64,000 nucleotides of DNA from Leptasterias polaris (Eukaryota > Echinodermata > Asteroidea > Forcipulatida > Asteriidae). The notes under the pieces were generated by a model. It did not search any database, was not told the origin of the DNA, and was given only the letters and a program-made list of their open reading frames with translations. Below, piece after piece: positions 12,601-23,300 of this stretch. Made by a program: the position numbers and the translations under genes. Where the stretch lies: NCBI GenBank assembly GCA_037783415.1, contig JAZGTN010000012.1, positions 806,001-870,000 on the forward strand, given 5' to 3'. Each line of letters opens with the position of its first letter. The first letter of the stretch is position 1.

Positions 12601-13344
12601 TGCATCTTTGGTCGATGATATACATTTAGTTTTACTGTTCTGAGCTACAAGAATGGTTCAAAAGGAAAGAACCTGTTGTAACGGTGCAAAGGGACAAAAC
12701 AATGACACACAGACCTGGTTGTTATCTTGCACAGGAAGGCCTGTTTCTTTGTTGACTTGTTTGTGCGTGTCTCTAACGAAGTAGCAGTCAACATGTACAA
12801 GAATCTTGGCTACACTGTGTATCGTAGAGTCATAGAATACTACTCAGGAGATCCAGATGAAGATGCGTTCGGTAAGTAGTACATAGAGAAAGAATGATTA
12901 CACATAAGGAAGTAACTATTGCTAGTAAACTTGCAAGTACAACCATGCTCGTCTTCTGGATGGTTTGGAAGAGTGAATTCATTTTCCATCTTCTAGTTTT
13001 TATTCCTTAGCGCCATCAGCTAAAGGGGTATTGTCATTGCCTACGGAAACCATTTCTTGTATGGCAATGTCATGGTTCAGTTTGCTAATCTAGGACAGAC
13101 AGAACAAAGCTGTAGGTCTGTGTGCTAATAAAAACCTGCAACTATCATGTATTATAAGCAATGTTGTACATGTACCAAGCTTGTATGACAGTAGTTTTTG
13201 CAACAGTGCCATGTTGAGTGCTACAAAAATCTGATGAAACAAACTTTCATTCCTGCAGATATGCGTAAAGCCCTAAGCAGAGATACGGAAAAGAAATCCG
13301 TGGTGCCACTGAAGGATCCTGTCTACCCAGAGGATGTAGAATGA
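9692..13344 (+). CDS. NAA20: N-alpha-acetyltransferase 20, NatB catalytic subunit
   Basis: Catalytic subunit of NatB, which with NAA25 acetylates nascent N-termini starting Met-Asp/Glu/Asn/Gln on cytosolic ribosomes. Coding exons by splice sites: 9692-9744, 10036-10060, 11037-11127, 12055-12190, 12735-12871, 13259-13344. Phases close to give 175 residues, against 178 in human. Seen: N-terminus MTTVRPFTCEDLFRFNSVNL, then NLDPLTETYG, LAHWPEYF, IMGKSEGS, the GNAT acetyl-CoA loop RRLGLA at residues 84-89, FFVDLFVRVSNEVAVNMYK, and the C-terminal YYSGDPDEDAFDMRKALSRD typical of this family. Exon 2 is only 25 nt. The ATG starts the family's usual MTT motif; the frame stays open upstream without a conserved start. 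TGA is at 13342-13344 and an AATAAA at 13646-13651. FNTB starts 1 kb downstream on the same strand. Identification is very secure. Confidence 0.97.
10300..10595. repeat. duplicated and partly palindromic repeat in NAA20 intron 2
   Basis: Two direct units of about 120 bp (from about 10353 and 10478) share atggcgactaygataagacc and cccaacaaggtgggctatcc. The first unit is also inverted against 10300-10339 (tagcccaccttgttgggctg), so the region can fold back. Confidence 0.75.
10783..10825. repeat. short perfect inverted repeat
   Basis: gtcagtctctgttgca (10783-10798) and tgcaacagagactgac (10810-10825) are exact 16-bp inverted arms around an 11-nt spacer, in NAA20 intron 2. Confidence 0.85.
11742..11925. 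repeat. foldback repeat, copy 2 (inverted relative to 8298-8400)
   Basis: ggcctgacgttttgacccaa and ctctgctagggtctaaacat, then caggcc, form degenerate inverted arms. Sequence on its 3' side (tttttgcatttatac, agcagtttgcaacagct) is the inverse of the 5' flank of copy 1, so the repeat unit is longer than the foldback. Lies in NAA20 intron 3. Confidence 0.7.
12246..12425. repeat. palindromic GGGCCC-type dispersed repeat, copy 4
   Basis: Starts gggcccaattgcacggagct and ends tgaatttgggccc. Contains 'gtcaccagccaatt'. Lies in NAA20 intron 4, just after exon 4. Confidence 0.7.
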
Positions 13345-14332
13345 CATTAATAAGGTGAACTCATGCTGTAACTGACTGGGGTTTTATTTTTTTGTTTCTT
13401 TACAAAATGATTACTTATGGGTTTGGAAAACCAAGTCCAAGAAAATCTTATGTTTTTAAACTGTGAAAACATATAATGGTTTATCTTCACTGTTTTCTCA
13501 TGACTCCGAAGACCGATTTAGCTTAAACTTTCACAGGTTTGTTATTTCAGGTATATGTTGGGTCACATTAAGTGTGGATACAGGTCTTTGACAAATACCC
13601 ATGTTGTTCACAACCTTTATTGTTACTGTCCTTTTCCGGTGTTGTAATAAACTCATGATTAAGTACAATGAAATGGATTATTGGCAGAACGAAATTGGTT
13701 TTTATTGACTGCTTTACAAATTATAAATGCATCAAGTGTTTAGCCTTAAGAAACCACAGCTTAGGAAGACTCTTATTGTTGTGACTTTATCTGTATATAT
13801 TCACTGTTTACTTGTCATTAACAGCTGATCTTGAAAACAATGAAATGATTTGTATTGGTTTCTTTAATTGAAGTTTGTTTAACTTTTCTTGTCTATCTTT
13901 TTTATAAATGTCTTGAGGAAGTTTGAGAAGAGGTGCAGTAGAAGAGAAGGATCCTCAAAGGCTTGGGTATTATGTTCAGATTAGATGTAAATTAAATTGT
14001 ATATGAGTGGTCACATGACCATGAAAACTAAAATAAAATCAGAGAGGAAATGTCCTCATCCTCTGGCCCCACCCTTTCTCCCAGGTTGCACCGCCCCAAT
14101 AAGTGAAGTCAGAGAAGTTACATAGACTTTGTATGGTTGAGCACAGGAAATGAAAGAAACATGTGTTGGAAACCATTGTGATTCGACCTTGCTTAGTTTA
14201 TTCTAGTTATTATATGTTATATTTGATAAATTTATATTGGCCCTGATTATTTATATTAATATATTGGGGGAAAAAAATGCTTGTAAAGGGCGCCCTCTAC
14301 AGTTTGCTTGAAACATTATTTCTTCAAACAAG
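13345..14332. other. NAA20 3' UTR and FNTB promoter region
   Basis: Holds the NAA20 3' UTR with a candidate poly(A) signal AATAAA at 13646-13651, one copy of a dispersed repeat (13465-13615), and the short upstream region of FNTB. No TATA box is obvious; the sequence just before the FNTB ATG (ggcgccctctac) is locally GC-richer. Confidence 0.55.
13465..13615 (+). repeat. dispersed repeat, copy A (about 150 bp)
   Basis: Shares aaaacatataatgg, tcactgttttctcat, gaccgatt, agcttaaact and acaggtttgttatttca with 19842-19985 in the same orientation. Copy A lies in the likely 3' UTR of NAA20. Class unknown. Confidence 0.75.
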
Positions 14333-17300
14333 ATGGCGTCGCCCAGGTGTGTTGCGAATCCGGAGGGTTTGGAGTATCAACGATATCTTGACGATGGAGT
14401 ACGCACTCAATCCTCTGATGTGCAGGTGGGTTAGAAATATAATAGACCTAGATAAAAGTGAAGTGTGGAACTGTTCATTATTAAGGGCCTGTTCATTATT
14501 AAAGGCGACTTGTGGTACGTGTAACGAAACAGGAACATTTGAGATGAGGCTGAGCCTATGAAATTTTTAGTATCGTTGGACGCCCTGTATTCAGGGCGTC
14601 CCTGAAATCGAGGCAAATCTTTTACCTCTCTGTGCGCGATGTAAACAGTCCCTAGATACAATTTTTGTGGTTTGACTTGCCAAGCAAAGAGTCTCCTCTC
14701 ATTTGACCAAAACTTAGAAACATGTAAGGCTCCACTGGTTAGTTGCACTTGTAAATGCAAAAAGTTGTGGTATTTAGGCATTTCTGCAAGGTACAAAAAT
14801 ATGTCATACTGTCGGGGCCATAAAACAAAAATTCCCCACCGAAAAAGTTTCATCAAACACTTTTTCAATTCACAATTCACGATGATCAAATCATGTGACT
14901 GAACATTCTGCTGAGCATTCTGGGGGAAAAAATACAGAGGCTTAAAGAAGCCACGTGCCTTATATATCATTTTCTAATAGTCTGGATAATTTTTTTTTGG
15001 TAACACTCTATCATTTTTGTTATTAATATTAAAATTTAAACATCAGCTTTGTGATTCGATTATCACTGTTTATTTATATGCTTTATTTTAAATGTTAAGA
15101 AACATAAAAAGACACAAAACTAAATAAAAATAAGATTTCAAAGCCAAGAATTATTTACATTTTTTTTTTTTTTTTTTTTTTTTTAGTTTTTGAAAAATAC
15201 CATGGTTATTTTTAGAACTAAATAAAAAATATGTTGAATAAAATGAAGAAAACTGCTGGCTATAGAGTCATACACTAAGTCTCACAGAACACTTGTAGTC
15301 ACTGCAGATGTTTCTTCCACGTATGGCTTCACCCGGATACCATACTTTCTTGTTTGCATCGAAAACAGGTCAAACTCAAAACAAATGGGACGCTATTGAA
15401 GTCATCGAAGATCGGTGCGTGGTGTGAAAGTTTCAATGTCCATCACGTTTTAATATATGTTTGCATATTTCTTATAAACAAAGGAAGGTAATTAGGGCAT
15501 CAGTTGATTATGGAATATTTTTTTTTTTTTTCAATTCAAAGAAAAAGGCATACTACATCGAAAACCGGACAGGGGAGGATACTGTGATTTGAACTGTACT
15601 CAGTACTGTCACAGTGTCAGGGACCCAGTGTCAGTGTCACTGTGTTATGAGTCAGTGTCACTGTGCAGTGTAGTTTTTGTAGCTTTGCTTGCCAGCTAGC
15701 TTGCAATTTTTTGTTAGTTTTTTATACTATCTTTAGTAAGCTAGCTAGCTAATGCTACATCACACATTTGGTCTCTCTTTAATTTTATCCTTGGCCACAC
15801 TTTGGCTATTTTTGGGACCCATTAAATATGATTAATTAATCTATTCAATCTTAGCTAGCGATAAAAAATTGAAGGCGCTTTCCCTATGGGCGGGTCGGCA
15901 ATTTACAGCTAAATCACATGTTCGTTTACGGTCGTCCTCGTCTTTACTTAGCTTTAGTCCTACTCTTTAGTCTTACTACTACTGCCCTGCTGATGGGTTG
16001 CATTAATAAAAGCCGAAAGCTGACAAGGCAAAGGCCTGAAGACAACAAATTTTAATTGCACTTTCAAACAATGTTTGAACAAAAATAAACCGTTAACTGT
16101 ATGTGTAAAAAAGAGTTGTATGTATCCAAATCACCTTCAATCTGTTGAAAAAGTTGTATTTTTTATTGTAAAAAAGGGTTTTTTTACCACGAATTAGTAA
16201 TGTGACAAGTACTGTCCGCCTTGTTGTCTTTGGATCGTACGTAGAAGATGCCATTATACTGCAGGGGGTGCTGAAAGCGGCAAGTTAGGTTGTCTTTATT
16301 TTAACGGTATCATTTGAAAAACCAACATGGTACTAGAGTAGTAAAATGACAGCCAGTAAATATTTCTATTTCTTAAAAAAGGAAAGAACAAAATAAAGAA
16401 AGAACGAAAAAAGCATTAAAAAAACAAAACAAAAAACTCAGCCTTTAGAACTTACTCATTGCATAGTGGTATTGTCCAAGTGCGTTCCAGATGCATCATG
16501 GTGGACACTTCTTTTCGTTACTAAATTGTGGTAATAAAACCTTTTTTTTACAGTTAAAAACAAAACTTTTTCAACAGATTGAAGGTGATTTGGATACATA
16601 TGACTCTCTTATACAGATTTCATGGTTTAATAATTTTCAGACTTTGTTGTATTTGTGCATTTAAGATTTGTTGTCGGCAGTTGTCGTCAGATTCGTCAGT
16701 TGTCGGCTTTTTAGTGTGACCGCTGCTGATAGCCCCACTTGTGTTTTGTGTGGCCAAGCTGAATCCTTGGCCACTTGTCCCACGCATTTCTTTTTAAGCT
16801 AAGCGATAAATAATGCAAGCCGCATTCCCTACGAGCCAGTCGGCGGTTTTAACCAGCTAAATGTGTTCACCTAGCTAGCTCTTACCCCCAGTCTTAGCTT
16901 GCCTTGTGTGTTTTGGATGTTCAAACAATTAACCATTTAAAAAGATATTTCAAACAATTATTGTGCGACTTACTCCAAATTACTTTCCGCAATGTGTACT
17001 GGGCGGCCATTTTGGAATGATCCCAATCATGCCAATCAAAGTACGACGTCATCGGCTTTTTTGCTTAGAAACGTTTTAGAAGTATGAGTCATTTTCAGCT
17101 TAAATCTGCACTGGTGGCATTTGTCATGATTGTTTAACATAATAATATGAACCATATGGCATGTGTCCAAACATCAATGACCCTGGTGACTTTCAGTACT
17201 CATAGCGTAATTCAATCTTTTAAATAATCAATCCTGCTGCTAATGAATTGCAATATTAGGCCAACAGTAATCATTGGTAGTCAATTATGGTTTACACTGT

Positions 17301-20300
17301 AAGCCCCATAAATACATGTAGTTCAAATAATCAGAAAATGGTAAATCGGTGAAAGCTATTGTTTCAAGAATTGAAAAAAAACTCTCCCCCCAAAAAAAAA
17401 AATAATAATAGTATTAAACAACGACAACTAAACTAAGAATCTAAGACAGTACTCATCTAGTGTAAGTAGAGAGTTCAGTGATTTGGACTGGAGGTAGTCG
17501 AGACAATCTAGGTTACAATCATTGCAACGATTATTGCAACAACCTTGAAAATGGCTGGATCTACAATCTACTACACCTTGTACTCACCCAGTGTATGGAC
17601 TATGAGAGAGTCTAGTGAAATGGCCCATAGATAGGTATATGTAGTTGGGATGATCTACATGTAGGTAATACAAACATTGCAGTGATCATTGCAACAACCT
17701 AGAAAAGGGCTAGGTTAATATTGTGGTGTAGATATTGGGATACAGTCAAGTGAGCTTAACAATGTTAATTTATAAATTTGAATCTTTTTGTGGGTTTTGT
17801 TTAATTCCTTTCAGGTAACTGTTGAAGATTCTGTGAGTGAAATGTTTGAGACATTCCTTCTATCTCGTGATGATGAGCACCCTGATAAAACAAAGTAAGC
17901 TCAACATATGTTTGTTTTAATTCAGAATACAAAGATACAGACCTTGATTTGCTACGAACACATTGAAGGTAGGGGAAGGGCACTAGTAAGGAAGTGAAGT
18001 TACCTTCAACATTACTATACCTCATACATATTCATGATCGAGAGCGTGTGCAGTTTTCTGAAGCAATCATGGAATTGTCGCACGGGTTTAGTACTACCCA
18101 AGCTACTTAGCTACATGTACACATGAAAAGATGGCGGAACTGGAACAATTAAAATGTCAATCCGCATTTTCCCAAGCTCAATGATGCCAAACAAGAGAGA
18201 AGTTTGAGTAATACTACCGGTAATAGTAAAACAAAACCTGGTTTATTTTGTGTAAACAGTCAATACTAGCTGTATTTTCTCTAAGGTTTTATAACTGTAT
18301 GGATTTTAATGTTTTTTAAATTGTTAATCACCTAGGAGCATGTTTCATTGTCATTATTATTTATTATTATTAGCTCCCCTCGGTATCGTAAGTTGACAAA
18401 CCAGTTTCCAACTTCGAATACCTCTGGGAGCTAATATCGTTTGTTGTCCACCCGCAGACGATGTTATAAATTTGTTTGTGTACCGTCTGTTGAAATATTG
18501 ACAGGTATCATAAACTCAAGTCTTGCCGTATTTCTGTTTGTTTATTTGTTTGTCTGGGGTTTTTTTCCTTTTGATTGTAACATATTGATTCTTTTCTAGT
18601 CTGCATGAGTTTGGAAGCATTGAGTAAAGAGTGTACATTGTACATCTCTTATTAAGGGCAAACTCAAAAGATACCCTTTTATCCTCTCTTTTCAGGCCGT
18701 TGTTACACAGAGAAACTCACATCAACTTCCTTCGGAAAGGCCTTCATCATCTGTCGGAGAACTACGAGAGTCTAGACGCCTCCAGACCTTGGCTTTGCTA
18801 CTGGATCTTACATAGTCTTCATCTTCTAGATCAACCATTGCCGGACAACATTGGCTCAGGGTAAGATCACTTTTCTGTTGTGGCGTCAGTGTTTTTTCAT
18901 AAAATTGTTTTATAATGAGTGGATATGACTGTAACCTTATCAAACTGATGAATAGAATGAAATTTAATACAACAACTTGGATTGACTTATTGATAAATCA
19001 GGAAAATGCTGACTATTTTACATACAGTATATTTTCTGTGCATATAATGTGGTGTTGCTGGGGGAGCGCACTGATCTCTGTTTGAATGGGAGACTTTTTG
19101 TGACAATAGGTGGCAACAGACTTACCAGATAAATTCATTTTTCTCAGAATTGTGCACATGCTCAGAACTAAGTAAACAATGGAAACTTACCTGGTAAGTC
19201 TGCTGCCACCTAGCGTTCCAAAGTCTCCCATTGATAATTGATTTGTGCCCTCACAATGAAGGCACTGGATGACATGTTGCCACACCAATGAGCTATGTAA
19301 TGGAACAAACAGGATGATCCTCTATCCAGTCAGTATAAAATCAGAGACTAGTCGGGGAAGGGTGTGCCTCCCAGTCCCAAGTCGGAATCTGAAAGAACAC
19401 ATTTTTAAAATATCAGATGGGAATCAGAGCTGTTGTGCAGTCCCATGTTATTGTTAAAGCCTTTCTCTTGTCTATATCAAACAGTTACTTGGTGAACCAA
19501 TTCATTCATGACTTGATGTACATGTATGCAGGCTTGAATTTATGACTTTTCATTGTGTTCATTGCTCTTACTTTTTTATGCATTTTGGCTATTAATTTCA
19601 ATTTGATATATATTTGCCTGATTTCATTTTCGTATGTTTTACAATGATCACTGTAAACTGAATCATTGTGTCTCTTAAAGGGTGTGTACAACATTGGTAA
19701 GATTTAAAATATAAACGTTCACAGATTTGCACATATATTACATGTAACTTACAATAGTTTTGCTTGGAATGCTATAGTTTTTAGGAAAAGAGTAAAACAG
19801 TTAGTCTTCATCACTGGTGATAAAATCTGATGTTTGAAAACAGTGAAAACATATAATGGGTTTTTTCACTGTTTTCTCATTACCCCGATGACCGATTGAG
19901 CTTAAACTTCCACAGGTTTGTTATTTCATGTATGTTGGGTCACATCGAGAATGGATACTGGTCTTTGACAATTACCAATGTTGTACGTATGCTTTAATGT
20001 ATAATAACTAGTTGTACGTATGCTTTAATGTATAATAACTAGTTGAACGTATGCTTTAATGTATAATAACTAGTTGTACGTATGCTTTAATGTATAATAA
20101 CTAGTGAGAGAGGCTTTTTTCTGTCACTCTTGTAATTCCTCTCTCTTTAAGTATATTTACCATTTTGTACACGTGTACATGAAGCTGCGATAATCAAAGC
20201 TCTTTGTCACGTCACTTAAACCTAAAAGCTAAGATGGACCATGTGTATTTTGCACATTTTTAACCAATGTTTTACTTTCTTCAACATTTTAAATGTACCC

Positions 20301-23300
20301 AATTGGATGCGTATAAAAAGTTGAAAAAGAAATGTTTCAAGTTTTAACCTATGGTTCATCCTTTTAATTTTATGACCGTTGGGAGGACGCAGGGTTTCCA
20401 GTGGCACCATGTACATAAGTAGGATTTGAATTATTTCACGGTGGGTGGAGATACAATCAAACAGGGTTTGCAGATACACCATGTACATGTTCATAAATCT
20501 CTCATTATGGTAGTTCAGAAAATAAGCAGTTGTGTAACAACTCAACGTTTCGATCAGTACACTCTGGTTGTCTTCAGGAGAAAGCTTAGTAGTCAGTACA
20601 TGTAGAAAGACGTGAATGGATGATTGAGTTAGTGTTCTTTGATTCGTTTCAGGGTGGTTCAATTTTTAATAAAGTGTCAGCATCCCGAGGGTGGATTCGG
20701 AGGTAAGTAGTGTGTTCGATCACAATATTCATGGAAAGTCTTGACCTACATGTAATATTTGTTAGGATAACCCTCCTGCTGTCTGACCAGTCACTTTTGT
20801 TCACTATGTTTTTAATATGTGTTAAATTTGCTTTCAGGATGAAAGATACTATTTGTGTTTTACCCATACATCGATGTGTGTTAATTTAACACCTATTAAA
20901 AATTGTTGCGATACCCGCTTTTTAAATTAACGCAATCGAACTGCACATTTTTTTAGGGGGTATTTTTAATGGTCACTTGGAGGGGGGCTACACATACGTA
21001 AATGTATGCATTTTGAATTAGAATTGTGAAAATGGTGACATAATTTATTGTGAATAAATTAGGTGAATTAATCAGTCCATAATTTTGGTTGCTTTTATTC
21101 AGGAGGTCCTTTACAGTTTGCTCATCTAGCTCCTACCTACGCAGCGGTCCTGGCACTGATGACCATTGGTACACAAGAAGCATATGACGCTATTAACAGG
21201 TTAGATGCAGTCAGATTAAGATAATGGTCTCACCCCCCACCCCCCCCCCCCCCCCCCCCCCCCCCTAGGTTTGCTTAATAGAATCCATCCTAAAATGAAC
21301 ACAATCCCAACACCCTAAATTAAGACTCTATCATTCAAACTCTGATGGCGGTATGCCCAGCTGTATTCCCAACATGATGAGTGTAGAAGTGCAGTTAGTC
21401 TGGTCCTTGCTCTATGGTCAGACCGTAGAGCAAGGGTCAGACGGAAAACAGTACAATTAACATGAGTTGCGTACTAAATCTTTTGTTATGTGTAATATAT
21501 TGTTTTTGGGAGGAAAAATGACTTGGGCCCAATTTCTTATTACTGTCAAGGAGAGTATATTGCTTGACAAATAACGTTGCTAAGTAAAATCTTGTAGGGA
21601 ACCAGTGACACTCAATACACATCCATGTCATTTTGGATGGTGACCCTTACTTTCTCTGCTTACCAAAGTATTACCTGTGCTAAGCAACTTTATGTGTTTT
21701 TAACATGAAGTCGACCAAAGCCAAAGGGCTATATATTATGAATAGGGCGCTAATTGGCCCTGTGTTTTGAAGCCGTATGGATATGGGTACATCCATGTTT
21801 TTGTACAAACCTATGTAAAAGTGTGAAGTTTTGTACGGCTATCTGCATAGAAGAAGAGTAGGGATTAACTCCTGTATTTCTGGTTCACATAGCAAGCACC
21901 CTTGTTTACAGGTTTCCACATGCTTGTAAGCTACAGTGATTAAGTTCACTTATGAGGCATCCTTGGTTTCATCACCAGAAATATATAATAATAATAATAA
22001 CAATTATGATTAAATTGTTGTGTGTTTCAGATCCAAGTTGCAGTCGTTCTTGAAGAGAATGCAAACACCAGAGGGGGCTTTCCGCATGCATGACGGTGGA
22101 GAAGTGGACGTAAGGTACGGTCATGTTTTATTATCACCCAGTCAAAGTATTCTCTGTCTCATTGAAGGTTATTATGATGGATCTGTTTTATGACTGAGTG
22201 TCATAATTTTATCTTCCAAATTTGTTTTTTAAAGTCCTGTTGAAATTGCATAAATAATTGTCGCTCTTATTTAGTGGTTGCTTTAATAACTGTTTGGTGT
22301 ACAGGTTACTTTTATTGGCGTGTTATGGCCGAGTGGTCAAGCACACCGGACTCGAGCTCTGGTGTTTCTGATCAGCAGACTGGGGTTTGAGTCCTGGTTT
22401 TGACACTTGTGTCCTTAAGCAAGGAACTTGACCATTATTGCTTCGTCCTTCATGTATCCCATGTCATGTGTAATGCACGTAAAAGAACCCAGTACACTTA
22501 TTGTAAAGAGAAGGGCTTTGCCGTGGTGTTTCTGGCATGGTCTGCCAGCAGTATGCGCCACCTCACCTTGTATTTCTTTTCAAGGTGTAACTATGGTTGC
22601 TTCGCCTCATAAAATAATTCTTAACAAGCTCCATCAAATCTGATATTTCGGCGTCAGGAGTTTCAATTATGACAGACATGGTGCATTGTATACGCACTAT
22701 TATTTTTATTGGTTAACTGCCTCTTTTGTGTACACACTGATGAAAGGATCTTTACTTTATCCATAGAGTAACGTAACCAAAAAATATTTTGCGTAAAAGT
22801 TGTTCTATGTTAAATTTGAAATAACTTTGTGCTTTGTGAATGGTCACGTACACGCACATTGTCATCTTGTGAAAGATTTACCCAATGTATTATAAAAACA
22901 TTTGTTTAAAACAAAACACAAAGTTTCATGCTGGACATGCTGAAAGCATTGTAAAAATAAAATAATGGGTCTTTTTTTTCCCTCTCTAGTAATTGTAATT
23001 CTAGTTAGTTTTAATAATTTGGAAAATTATTATGAGAGATTAGCCTTTTTAATTACTATTGTTTTGTAATACGATAGAAAATTGTAAACATTGGCAAGAC
23101 CAAATCATGTCTATTTTGGCAAATTTCCAGTGACGTGGAACAGCTGAAATCTGCCGACACTAATTATGTACTTATGGATGTCATTATACTAGGCATGATA
23201 TTCTTCCTACTTAAGTCTGATTTTCTTTTTGGTGCCCTCAGAAAAATGAGCAAAACTTAAGCCTGAAAAGTCTATAAAAGCCTAAACCATAAGAACATGT

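Noticed and set aside
14431..14970. 179-codon minus-strand open frame opposite the start of FNTB
   Set aside because: No domain, odd composition, and no splice or promoter context; probably chance.
15600..15670. Possible CRISPR-like short repeats (cagtgtca)
   Set aside because: Irregular simple repeat without spacers, in an animal intron.
20222..20662. 146-codon minus-strand open frame
   Set aside because: No recognisable domain, low-complexity residues, and it overlaps FNTB exon 4 and repeat-derived sequence.
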